Below, piece after piece: positions 56,637 to 64,000 of a DNA stretch of 64,000 nt; within the stretch, counting starts at the first letter, position 1, and each line of letters opens with the position of its first letter. This DNA is from Thiothrix sp. (GTDB lineage Bacteria > Pseudomonadota > Gammaproteobacteria > Thiotrichales > Thiotrichaceae). The position numbers and the translations under genes were made by a program. The notes under the pieces were generated by a model that had not been told where the DNA came from, did no database searches, and saw only the letters and a program-made list of their open reading frames with translations. The stretch lies in NCBI RefSeq assembly GCF_028714775.1, contig NZ_JAQTLS010000002.1, forward strand, positions 186,001 through 250,000, in the 5' to 3' direction.

Positions 56637-57863
56637 TTAATCCAGATAAGGCGACCATGCAGGGTCACGCACATCGCCTGCTTGGGAATACAGGATTTGG
56701 TGTGCTTTGCCATTGTCGCTGGCAACCGCCAGTGAGCCACGGCTGCCGCCATCGGTGGCGTACAACACCATCGTGCCGTTAGGGGCAATCGCAGGGGAAT
56801 CATCCTGTGTGCCACGTGAGACTACGCGCTCTTCATGGGAGGCGGCGTTCATCACGGTGATGTTGGAAGAACCACCATTCTGGCGCACCATCGCTACGTT
56901 ATTCCCGGCAATGCTTGCCCCGGCATTGTAACTGCCATTAAAGGACATACGGCTTTCCCCACCACCGCTAGCTGTGGTTTGGTAAAGCTGTGGTTGCCCA
57001 CCCCGGTCGGAAGTAAACACGATGGTATTTGCACCCGCCCATTGCGGCTCGGTATCAATACCCCGGCTGTTGGTGATTTGGCGCATTCCACCGCCATTCG
57101 CCCCAACCACAAAAATGTCGTAATCGCCCCGGTTTGCCACGCTCACCGCCAGTGACCGCCCATCTGGCGACCATGCAGGAGACGTGGTGGATTTGCCCGG
57201 ATCGGAAACCGCGCGTTTGCCGCCAGAAGCTAAATCTTGCACGTAGACCATCGGACGCCCGGATTCATACGACACGTAAGCCAATTGACGCCCATCCGGC
57301 GACCAGCTTGGTGACATCACGGGCTGGCGGGAAGAGGCAATGGTACGTGGGTTAAAGCCATCCGCATCCGACACGATCAACTGGAAAGTTTGACCACGTG
57401 CCGGGCCACTGGCAGAAACATAGGCAATGCGCGTATCGAATGCGCCTTTTACCCCGGTGATTTTTTCAAACACCAAGTCGGCGGCTTTGTGTGCCATGCG
57501 GCGTTGGTTGGGGTGTGCAGGAATACGGAAAGAGCCAACGGGTTGCCCACTGCCTACGTCAATCAGTTGGAAATCCAGCGAACTGGATTGGGTTCCAACC
57601 ACCGCGTATTGCGCCCCGGCGGCACGTAATGCATCGGGGGACATACCTGCGGCACGGGCTGGGTCGATCAGGGCGAAGCGTCCGCTGCGTTGCAGGTCGG
57701 CTTCAATCACTTTTGCCAGTGGCCCGAAAGGGGCAACCACAATGCGAGTTCCATCGGCGGCGGCATCGCTGTCGATGCGGATGTGCAGTTCTTCTGCGGG
57801 TGTCACAGTCGGGAGCAACACGCAGGCAGAAAATAGAAGGGTAGCAAGGAGTTTCTTTTTCAT
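56637..57863 (-). CDS. tolB: Tol-Pal system protein TolB
   Basis: A 408-residue periplasmic protein that binds Pal and TolA. It has a signal peptide (about residues 1-22), an N-terminal alpha/beta domain (RIVVAPFGPLAKVIEADLQRSGRF), then a six-bladed beta-propeller with repeated SPSWSPDGRQLAYVS / SPAWSPDGRSLAVSV blades. It lies six bases after tolA. Confidence 0.96.
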   Translation of the reverse strand: MKKKLLATLLFSACVLLPTVTPAEELHIRIDSDAAADGTRIVVAPFGPLAKVIEADLQRSGRFALIDPARAAGMSPDALRAAGAQYAVVGTQSSSLDFQLIDVGSGQPVGSFRIPAHPNQRRMAHKAADLVFEKITGVKGAFDTRIAYVSASGPARGQTFQLIVSDADGFNPRTIASSRQPVMSPSWSPDGRQLAYVSYESGRPMVYVQDLASGGKRAVSDPGKSTTSPAWSPDGRSLAVSVANRGDYDIFVVGANGGGMRQITNSRGIDTEPQWAGANTIVFTSDRGGQPQLYQTTASGGGESRMSFNGSYNAGASIAGNNVAMVRQNGGSSNITVMNAASHEERVVSRGTQDDSPAIAPNGTMVLYATDGGSRGSLAVASDNGKAHQILYSQAGDVRDPAWSPYLD

Positions 57864-57868
57864 AGCTA

Positions 57869-59056
57869 TTACTCAAATGTAATTACAAGGGTGATGCCGT
57901 ACAATTCGTCATATTCCGGTTTTGGAAATTGCTCAGAACGGTGGATGGCGGATTTGAGTGATTCACAGAATGCCGGGCTACCGTTGCAATTGAGCGTGAA
58001 GCGCCCGATGTTACCGGGTGGGTTTAAGCTCAAGCGAGCAGTGCCGGACATGCCGAAGTGATCGGATGGTTGGTTCCAATTGCCTTTTACTTTGCGCTTG
58101 ATGGCGCTTGCCCACGCGGAACGGGCAGAACTTAAGTCACGGGAACTGACGCCACCGCCGCCGTGACCACCGCTATTCCCACCAGCCGCAGCGGCGCGGC
58201 GGGCTTCTTCTGCGGCTCTGCGTTTGGCTTCAGAGGCTTTCCAACGTTCACGGTCAGCCGCCAGTTCGCGGTCAGCGGCCTCTGCCGCACGGCGCTTGTC
58301 TTCAGCGGCTTGTTCGCGGGCAATGGCTTCAGATTTTTCCTTAGCATCGGCTTCCGCTTCGGCTTTGCGTTTGGCTTCGGCGCGGGCTTCTGCCAGCAGT
58401 TCGGATTTTGCTTTGGCGTCGGCTTCCGCTGCGGCTTTTTTCCGGGCTTCGGCTTTGGCGTCAGCGAGGGCTTCTGATTTTGCTTTGGCTTGTGCTTCGG
58501 CGGCTTTTTCCCGGCGTTTTTCTGCTGCTGCGGCTTCGCGGCGGGCTTCGGCTTTGGCGTCAGCAGCGCGGGCGGCGGCGGTCGCTTCGGCTTTACGTTC
58601 GGCTTCAGCTTTGGCGCGTTTATCCGCAGCGGCTTGTTCGCGTGCGCTTTCCTTTGCGGCTTCCCGTGCATTGTCGCGTGCGGCTTGTGCTGCTTCGGCT
58701 TTGCTTTCCGCTAAGGCTTGGCGTTTGGCTTCTGCTGCGGCTTGCTGGCGGGCTTTTTCCGCTGCCAGCGCTTGGGTGTCTTCCTGCTGCTTGCTTTCTT
58801 CAACAGGCGGCGGGGTATTCGCTTGCGTATCGTTGGCGTTGGTTTGCGGTTCCGCAGCACCTTGGGCGGGCTTGTCGTCGGCCCGTTCCGATGGGGTGCT
58901 TAGGTCTTCGGCGGTAATCACTTGTACTGGGGTAGCAGCTTCCGGTTCCGGTTTTTGGGAAAACTTGAAGCTCAGCACCAGCAGCAAAATGACCACAATG
59001 TGGAGAACCAGTGCCCAGAACAGTGCTTTCGGATTTTTCAGTAGCTCTTTAAACAT
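57869..59056 (-). CDS. tolA: Tol-Pal system protein TolA
   Basis: A 395-residue inner-membrane protein that spans the periplasm. It has one N-terminal membrane helix (about residues 13-34) and a very long Ala/Lys/Glu/Arg-rich helical domain (about 85-285, repeated AEAKRKAEAEADAK-like units). The C-terminal globular domain interacts with TolB and Pal and contains a cysteine pair (LNCNGSPAFCES). A Gly-rich hinge (GGNSGGHGGGG) precedes this domain. Antisense frames over the Ala-rich part are shadows. Confidence 0.95.
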   Translation of the reverse strand: MFKELLKNPKALFWALVLHIVVILLLVLSFKFSQKPEPEAATPVQVITAEDLSTPSERADDKPAQGAAEPQTNANDTQANTPPPVEESKQQEDTQALAAEKARQQAAAEAKRQALAESKAEAAQAARDNAREAAKESAREQAAADKRAKAEAERKAEATAAARAADAKAEARREAAAAEKRREKAAEAQAKAKSEALADAKAEARKKAAAEADAKAKSELLAEARAEAKRKAEAEADAKEKSEAIAREQAAEDKRRAAEAADRELAADRERWKASEAKRRAAEEARRAAAAGGNSGGHGGGGVSSRDLSSARSAWASAIKRKVKGNWNQPSDHFGMSGTARLSLNPPGNIGRFTLNCNGSPAFCESLKSAIHRSEQFPKPEYDELYGITLVITFE

Positions 59057-59080
59057 GGGTTAATCCACTCATTATCGCCA

Positions 59081-59509
59081 TTACGGTTTGTCTGGTGCGC
59101 TTGGGTCAGCCATCAGGCCGATCTTTTTCGCCCCTGCCTGTTGTGCCGCGACCATCGCGTTCATCAGGTAACGGTATTCCACGGTGCTGTCTGCCCGGAT
59201 GTAAACGGGGCGTTCGGCTTTGGGGTCTAGTTCTTGGGTGACATAGCGTTGCAGGCCAGTTGCGTCAACCTCATCACCGTTGTCCAACAGGAATGTCCCA
59301 GCTTTGTCCACGCCGATTTGTAAAGGTTCCAACTGATTGTCGGCGTGTAAGGCATCGGCTTGCGCATCGGGGGCATCCACATTCACCCCGGTCTGCATCA
59401 TCGGCGCTGTCACCATGAAAATGACCAGCAACACCAGCATCACGTCGATGTAAGGCACGACGTTCATCTGTGACATGGAACGGCGCTTGCGGCGGCAAGT
59501 GGTACTCAT
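59081..59509 (-). CDS. tolR: Tol-Pal system protein TolR
   Basis: A 142-residue ExbD/TolR proton-channel subunit with one membrane helix. The essential aspartate is in VVPYIDVMLVLLVIFMVTAPMM. The periplasmic part ends KKIGLMADP. It overlaps tolQ by four bases (ATGA) and precedes tolA. Confidence 0.95.
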   Translation of the reverse strand: MSTTCRRKRRSMSQMNVVPYIDVMLVLLVIFMVTAPMMQTGVNVDAPDAQADALHADNQLEPLQIGVDKAGTFLLDNGDEVDATGLQRYVTQELDPKAERPVYIRADSTVEYRYLMNAMVAAQQAGAKKIGLMADPSAPDKP

Positions 59510-60192
59510 GCCGGTTTCCTCTGCGCGGCGGCGTGGCGCTCCAACAGCGCGGTGAATTCTTCGCGGAAGTTGTCGTAACTGACCACCATGCGGTCAATCT
59601 TGTCGCTGAAACGGTTATAGGCAATAACCGCTGGAATCGCTGCAAACAAACCAATTGCGGTGGCGATCAATGCTTCTGCAATGCCGGGGGCAACCACGCC
59701 CAAGGTAGCTTGCTGCATTTGCCCAAGGGAAATAAAGGAGTTCATGATCCCCCATACCGTGCCAAACAGACCCACGTAAGGGCTGGTGGAACCGACAGTT
59801 GCCAGAAACGCCAAGTTTTGTTCCAACTCATCCACTTCTTTGGAAGCAGCAACCCGCATCGCCCGCTGCACGGAATCCGTCACCGACAAGCGTGCGGTGG
59901 GGTCGGTGGCAATCGCGCGTTTGTATTCGTGGAAGCCGTCGTAAAAGATGCGCTCCAAACCTGTGCGGTTGGTCGTTTGGGATAATTCTTCGTACAGGGA
60001 ATTCAGTGAAACACCGCTCCAGAAGCGTTCTTCAAAGCGGGTAACGTTGCTTTGGGTGGAACTGATCTTGCTGGATTTCGCCACAATGAGTGCCCACGAT
60101 AGCAACGACGCCATCATCAGCATCAGCATGACAATTTTAACGACCAGACTGGCGTCGGTAATCAGTTTCAAAATGGATAAATCGGTAGTCAC
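59506..60192 (-). CDS. tolQ: Tol-Pal system protein TolQ
   Basis: A 228-residue ExbB/TolQ proton-channel subunit with three membrane helices (about residues 15-38, 130-152 and 168-190). The core helices show SPYVGLFGTVWGIMNSF and VAPGIAEALIATAIGLFAAIPAVIAYN. It forms the TolQ-TolR motor that uses the proton gradient to energise TolA. It follows ybgC directly. Confidence 0.96.
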   Translation of the reverse strand: MTTDLSILKLITDASLVVKIVMLMLMMASLLSWALIVAKSSKISSTQSNVTRFEERFWSGVSLNSLYEELSQTTNRTGLERIFYDGFHEYKRAIATDPTARLSVTDSVQRAMRVAASKEVDELEQNLAFLATVGSTSPYVGLFGTVWGIMNSFISLGQMQQATLGVVAPGIAEALIATAIGLFAAIPAVIAYNRFSDKIDRMVVSYDNFREEFTALLERHAAAQRKPA

Positions 60193-60606
60193 TTAAATCA
60201 ATTCCCTTATGTCTGAAGGTATCGGCGTAGGACGCCATGCACGGTTCTCAACGCACACCACTTTGACTTCGCCGCTGGTCAACAGTTCACGGTTGCCGTT
60301 GTTATCTTGCCGCCAGATGGTTTGCTTAAACGTAATGCTGGCTTTTCCGACGTTATTTATAGCAGTTTTGACAAAAAGTTGCTCATTAAAACGGGCAGGT
60401 TTTCGGTAAGCAATGTCCAATGAACCGACAACGAAAACAATGCCTTGCGCTGCTAGCGTGTCCTGCTCAAAGCCTAAATGACGCAACCATTCAGTACGGG
60501 CGCGTTCCATAAACCGCAAATAATTCGCGTGATAAACGACGCCACCTGCGTCCGTGTCTTCGTAATAGACCCGCACGGGTAGCTCGAATTCATTCAAACA
60601 GGTCAA
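60193..60606 (-). CDS. ybgC: Acyl-CoA thioesterase YbgC (Tol-Pal associated)
   Basis: A hot-dog-fold thioesterase with the conserved [32 protein letters not shown] block, whose aspartate is catalytic in relatives. It is the first gene of the Tol-Pal operon. The start is uncertain: the TTG at 60606 has AAGAAGG eight bases upstream, giving 137 residues and overlapping the ruvB end. A TTG at 60597 also fits the family length; the ATG at 60654 lies deep in ruvB without a ribosome site. Confidence 0.9.
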   Translation of the reverse strand: MTCLNEFELPVRVYYEDTDAGGVVYHANYLRFMERARTEWLRHLGFEQDTLAAQGIVFVVGSLDIAYRKPARFNEQLFVKTAINNVGKASITFKQTIWRQDNNGNRELLTSGEVKVVCVENRAWRPTPIPSDIRELI

Positions 60607-61648
60607 AACTTGAACCTTCTTTACTGTTAGTGTTGTCCAGATGCGCCGGAACATTCAGCCCAAAATGTTGCCATGCCCGCCGGGTAGCCACCCGCCCGCG
60701 TGGTGTGCGCATCAAGTAGCCCTGCTGGATGAGGAAAGGTTCCAGCACATCTTCAATCGTACCGCGTTCTTCACCAATGGCTGCCGCAAGGCTATCAACC
60801 CCGACCGGGCCACCGTCGAATTTTTCCATTACCGCCAGCAGTAAGCGCCTGTCCATGTGGTCGAAACCTTGCCCATCCACATTCAGCATATTCAAGGCGC
60901 GGTCGGCGATTTCCGGGGTAATCAGCCCATCGTGTTTCACTTGCGCGTAATCCCGCACCCGGCGCAACAGGCGGTTGGCAATCCGGGGTGTGCCGCGTGA
61001 GCGCCGCGCAATTTCATACGCGCCACCCTCATCTACTTTCGCCCCGACGATGCCTCCAGCACGGCGCACGATGTAGGCCAAATCTTCCACATTGTAAAAT
61101 TCCAGCCGCTGCACAATGCCGAAACGGTCGCGCAAGGGCGAAGTCAGCAATCCCGCCCGCGTGGTTGCCCCAACCAGTGTGAACGGCGGCAAATCCAGCT
61201 TGATGGAACGCGCCGCTGGGCCATCGCCGATCATGATGTCGAGCTGGAAATCTTCCAAAGCCGGGTAGAGAATTTCTTCGACTACCGGACTCAGACGGTG
61301 GATTTCATCAATAAATAATACATCATGTGCTTCGAGATTGGTTAATAACGCCGCAAGATCACCTGCCTTTTCCAGCACTGGCCCCGATGTTTGGCGTAAA
61401 TTTGCCCCCATTTCATGGGCAATGATATGCGAAAGTGTGGTTTTGCCCAAGCCCGGCGGGCCAAAAATTAATACATGGTCGAGCGCTTCCTTACGCTGGC
61501 GGGCAGCACCAATGAAAATTTCCATTTGTTCGCGCACCACGGGTTGTCCGATGTAATCCTGCAAGCGGCGCGGGCGGATGTGTTCATCGGCGTGGTCTTC
61601 CTCACGGCTAGCGTGGGGGGAAAGGGTGCGGGTGGGTTGCTTTTCCAT
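60590..61648 (-). CDS. ruvB: Holliday junction branch migration helicase RuvB
   Basis: A 352-residue AAA+ motor that drives RuvA-bound Holliday junctions. Walker A is [12 protein letters not shown], Walker B is DEIHRLSP, and the region [18 protein letters not shown] carries sensor and arginine-finger residues. A C-terminal winged helix follows ([13 protein letters not shown]). It precedes the Tol-Pal operon in the usual order; ruvA and ruvC are not adjacent upstream, where an unrelated toxin-antitoxin pair diverges. Confidence 0.97.
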   Translation of the reverse strand: MEKQPTRTLSPHASREEDHADEHIRPRRLQDYIGQPVVREQMEIFIGAARQRKEALDHVLIFGPPGLGKTTLSHIIAHEMGANLRQTSGPVLEKAGDLAALLTNLEAHDVLFIDEIHRLSPVVEEILYPALEDFQLDIMIGDGPAARSIKLDLPPFTLVGATTRAGLLTSPLRDRFGIVQRLEFYNVEDLAYIVRRAGGIVGAKVDEGGAYEIARRSRGTPRIANRLLRRVRDYAQVKHDGLITPEIADRALNMLNVDGQGFDHMDRRLLLAVMEKFDGGPVGVDSLAAAIGEERGTIEDVLEPFLIQQGYLMRTPRGRVATRRAWQHFGLNVPAHLDNTNSKEGSSFDLFE

Positions 61649-61741
61649 TGTTTGGTTTCATGTCATTGATTATGCGGTATTCTAACGGGTTGGTGTGGGT
61701 TGCACTAGATCACATCAATTGCTTGCTGATCAAACTGAATC

Positions 61742-61784
61742 AGGTCTACACTAAGTTACACTATTTGTTATTTGATGTAGACCT
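61742..61784. promoter_or_regulatory. Inverted-repeat operator upstream of abiEi
   Basis: Perfect 9-base arms AGGTCTACA (61742-61750) and TGTAGACCT (61776-61784) are separated by 25 bases and end eight bases before the abiEi start. AbiEi antitoxins are known to repress their own operon through inverted repeats in the promoter, so this is the probable binding site. Confidence 0.65.
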
Positions 61785-61792
61785 ATTCCACC

Positions 61793-62341
61793 ATGCAACC
61801 GAGCAAACAGCTTCTCAATACATTAAAAGCACTCGCTGATGCAGAGCATTTTCTGTTTACGTTAGATGATTTGCGAGGTGTTTTGCCGGAACAAACCTTG
61901 ACTGCGTTCAGGGCGATGTTGGCGCGTATCGAACAAACGGGCTTGCTTAAGCGGGTTTGTCGGGGCTTATACTTTTACCCGGAAGTCCATCCCGCCGATG
62001 GTTTGCTGTTATACCATGTGGCTGCCCGCCTGCGTGCCGATGAATTCAATTACATCAGCTTGGAATCTGCACTGAGTGATGCGGGTGTTATTTCCCAGAT
62101 TCCCCTGAGTTGGGTCACAATCATGTCATCCGGGCGCAGCCATATTGTGGATTGTGGGCGGTACGGCAAGATTGAATTTATTCATACTAAAAAACAGCCA
62201 AGTGATCTGCTTGGGCAACTTGGCTATGACTCACGTTGCCATTTATGGCGGGCGTCGGTTGCCTTGGCGCTCAAGGATATGCAACAAACTCGCCGTGACA
62301 CTACCTTGATTGATTGGGATACTGCTCATGAACTTGTTTGA
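61793..62341 (+). CDS. abiEi: AbiEi-type antitoxin
   Basis: A 182-residue transcriptional regulator and antitoxin of a type IV toxin-antitoxin (abortive infection) pair. It has an N-terminal winged-helix domain (about residues 15-65, including LLKRVCRGLYFYPE), and the C-terminal antitoxin domain (FNYISLESALSDAGVISQIPLSWVTIMSSGRS, typical of AbiEi_1/AbiEi_4). It overlaps the toxin gene by 14 bases. Confidence 0.9.
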   Translation: MQPSKQLLNTLKALADAEHFLFTLDDLRGVLPEQTLTAFRAMLARIEQTGLLKRVCRGLYFYPEVHPADGLLLYHVAARLRADEFNYISLESALSDAGVISQIPLSWVTIMSSGRSHIVDCGRYGKIEFIHTKKQPSDLLGQLGYDSRCHLWRASVALALKDMQQTRRDTTLIDWDTAHELV

Positions 62342-63227
62342 CCAACTGGTATCCCAAGCCCTCAAAAGCCAAGGTGAACTCGCCCCTTTACGTATCGTGG
62401 TGGAAAAGGAATTGTTGCACCACGATATTTTGCGGGAAATGTCAGCGGCGGGTCTGCTCAATCAACTGACGTTTATCGGTGGCACTTGCCTGCGTGCCTG
62501 TTATGGCTCCAACCGTTTGAGCGAAGACCTTGACTTTACGGGTGGGGCAGGCTTTCAGCGTGAAACCTTGCAGCAGCTTGGAAAGGTGTTGGTCGGATGC
62601 TTGCAAATAAAATACGGCCTAGCGGTTGAGGTCAGCGAACCGCGTCGGGAATCCGGCAATGTGGATACGTGGAAACTGAAACTGATTACTCACCCGGAAC
62701 AAAAAAATCTGCCAGCGCAGCGGATCAATATCGACATCTGTGCCATCCCCAGTTACGACAAACGCCCGATGGTCATTCGCAACCATTACGGGGTGGATAT
62801 GGGGACATCTGGCCTAATCCTGCAAGCAGAAAGTCGTGAGGAAATTTTTGCCGACAAACTGGTGGCTTTCGCGCTTCGCCCAAATCGGATCAAAAACCGT
62901 GACTTGTGGGACATTGGTTGGCTCAAACAGCAGGGTACCGTCGTACCGTTGGCATTGCTTGCCAAAAAGGTGGCAGACCATGGCTACATACCCGAAAACT
63001 TTATGCCATTAATGGCGCAGCGTTCACAACAGTTACGCGCTGACCCCGCAGTTAAAGCAGGCTTTATACAGGAAATGCGCCGCTTCTTACCCCCGGATGT
63101 AGTGGTTCGTACCGTAGAAGCACCTGCATTTTGGGATTATTTGGCAGGTGCGGTACAGGAAGAATGTGCGCGGGTGTTGGGCTTTTTGGCAGCGGGAGGG
63201 GAGGCCACCCCGGCATTCAGGATGTAG
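62328..63227 (+). CDS. abiEii: AbiEii-type nucleotidyltransferase toxin
   Basis: A 299-residue NTase-fold toxin that is bacteriostatic and counteracted by AbiEi. Core motifs are FIGGTCLRACYG (residues 49-60) and SEDLDFTGG with metal ligands Asp67 and Asp69. Later motifs are the ADKLVAFALRPNRIKNRDLWDI stretch. The ATG at 62328 is preferred; an upstream TTG would extend it by six codons. It converges on hrpA with two bases between the genes. Confidence 0.9.
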   Translation: MNLFDQLVSQALKSQGELAPLRIVVEKELLHHDILREMSAAGLLNQLTFIGGTCLRACYGSNRLSEDLDFTGGAGFQRETLQQLGKVLVGCLQIKYGLAVEVSEPRRESGNVDTWKLKLITHPEQKNLPAQRINIDICAIPSYDKRPMVIRNHYGVDMGTSGLILQAESREEIFADKLVAFALRPNRIKNRDLWDIGWLKQQGTVVPLALLAKKVADHGYIPENFMPLMAQRSQQLRADPAVKAGFIQEMRRFLPPDVVVRTVEAPAFWDYLAGAVQEECARVLGFLAAGGEATPAFRM

Positions 63228-63229
63228 GA

Positions 63230-64000
63230 TTAGCTGCATTCCCGCCACGCCGCTTCCAGCCGCTTTGCCGAAGTCGGTTTGGCAGTCCCCAATTCCTGCG
63301 CAAACAGTGAAATGCGGAATTCTTCCAGCATCCAACGGTATTCATGCAGTTTTTCGTTGGTTTTGCCTTGTTGCTGCTTGGCCTTCCATTGATCCCAGAA
63401 AGGTTGAACTTGTACCCGCAAGGCGCGGTCTTTGGTCGGGTTTTCCGCCAATTTCTGCAAACGCCGTTGGATGCCCTTGAAGTAGCGGGGAAAGTGGCGT
63501 AATTCGTCCGGGGATATATTTTCCAAAAAACCGACGTACACCAGATGGTTGGTTTGGTCGCTGATGTCGTTCATGGCTTCCAACCACGTCGGTTGCACTT
63601 TGCCTTTCAACTGCTTGCGGATGTCGTGGTATTGCGCCAAAGTCGGGGCAAGTAACCGCGCCGTTTCTTGTGCTTGGGCAAAAAGCTGTTTGCGGCATTC
63701 GCCCAGCGCGTGTTGGAAGCTGTCCTGCTTGCGGATGGTGAGGTAATCGGCAAACGCTTGGCGGAACACGTAGCGGGTGATGCTTTCCTTGAGTTCTTCG
63801 CACTTGCCGGTGGCGGCGTATTGCAGGCACATCGCCGCCATTGACGGCAGGTGTTTGGGGATGTCTCGCACTTCCGCTGGTAACGCTAGCCAATACAGGC
63901 GCAACACGCCTTGCCAGTGGTGTGCGCTTGCATCCGCTTCATTATCGAACAAACGGATTGCCACGCTGTTGACCTGATCCACCAGCGCAGGCCATGTGCG
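63230..64000 (-). CDS. hrpA: ATP-dependent RNA helicase HrpA (C-terminal part)
   Basis: Only the C-terminal 256 residues are in the window; the frame is open through the right edge (PALVDQVNSVAIRLFDNE). This region matches the DUF3418 domain of HrpA, a DEAH-box helicase that rescues stalled ribosomes on mRNA. It includes WQGVLRLYWLALPAEV, DYLTIRKQDSF, FVGFLENISPDELRHFPRYFKGIQRRLQKL-like and EYRWMLEEFRISLFAQELGT segments. The helicase core itself lies outside. Confidence 0.93.
   Translation of the reverse strand, partial: RTWPALVDQVNSVAIRLFDNEADASAHHWQGVLRLYWLALPAEVRDIPKHLPSMAAMCLQYAATGKCEELKESITRYVFRQAFADYLTIRKQDSFQHALGECRKQLFAQAQETARLLAPTLAQYHDIRKQLKGKVQPTWLEAMNDISDQTNHLVYVGFLENISPDELRHFPRYFKGIQRRLQKLAENPTKDRALRVQVQPFWDQWKAKQQQGKTNEKLHEYRWMLEEFRISLFAQELGTAKPTSAKRLEAAWRECS

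Noticed and set aside
58224-59063. Ala/Ser-rich plus-strand open frame opposite tolA
   Set aside because: Produced by the repetitive Ala-rich codons of the tolA helical domain.

Overview
The window reads as chromosomal DNA of a sulfur-oxidising, autotrophic gammaproteobacterium, most likely a Thiothrix-like member of the Thiotrichales. This is inferred from gene content and order only, with no database search. The main clues are a Gly/Asn/Tyr-rich exported protein of the sulfur-globule type, a very large DAB-type inorganic-carbon (DabA/DabB) operon, type IV pilus retraction ATPases next to yggS, and the gammaproteobacterial ruvB-ybgC-tolQRAB-pal-cpoB-queE-queC order.

Region by region. 1-8000: topA (minus strand, cut by the window edge), a small HTH regulator, a probable unannotated structured RNA, a truncated haemoglobin, typA, an NfeD/stomatin pair, a small orphan gene followed by a hairpin-rich stretch, and a sulfur-globule-like protein with a clear promoter. 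8111-23053: a seven-gene membrane-complex operon (NuoM-like, DabA, DabB, DabA, DabB, NuoN/M-like, NuoM-like). Its dabA/dabB genes are peppered with four copies of a GC-rich hairpin repeat, and a DUF559 nuclease-like gene is wedged between the first dabA and dabB. 23162-39716: housekeeping and small exported genes, including bioD, three PilT/PilU-type ATPases, yggS, speE, smg-dprA, a DUF3616/CbiC-like pair, pdxH, queG and trxA. 40014-42995: rho with a long leader, then chrA and a rhodanese. 43018-49019: two nucleotidyltransferases followed by a 1432-residue NACHT-like NTPase with a nuclease-like C-terminus, a probable defence locus. 49188-61648: ygiQ, a META-domain protein, queC and queE (separated by an inserted ATPase gene), the Tol-Pal operon and ruvB. 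61742-64000: an AbiE-type toxin-antitoxin pair with its probable operator, and the C-terminal part of hrpA.

How the genes work together. The large operon would energise uptake and hydration of CO2 to bicarbonate for carbon fixation, beside a gene for the protein envelope of stored sulfur. The Tol-Pal genes maintain the cell envelope, QueC, QueE and QueG act in queuosine synthesis, and the PilT/U ATPases power pilus retraction.

The two best candidates for undescribed biology are (i) the DUF559 nuclease gene with its flanking and dispersed hairpin repeats, which insert in frame into neighbouring proteins, and (ii) the NTase-NTase-NACHT/nuclease locus. No tRNA, rRNA, CRISPR array or conventional insertion sequence was recognised.
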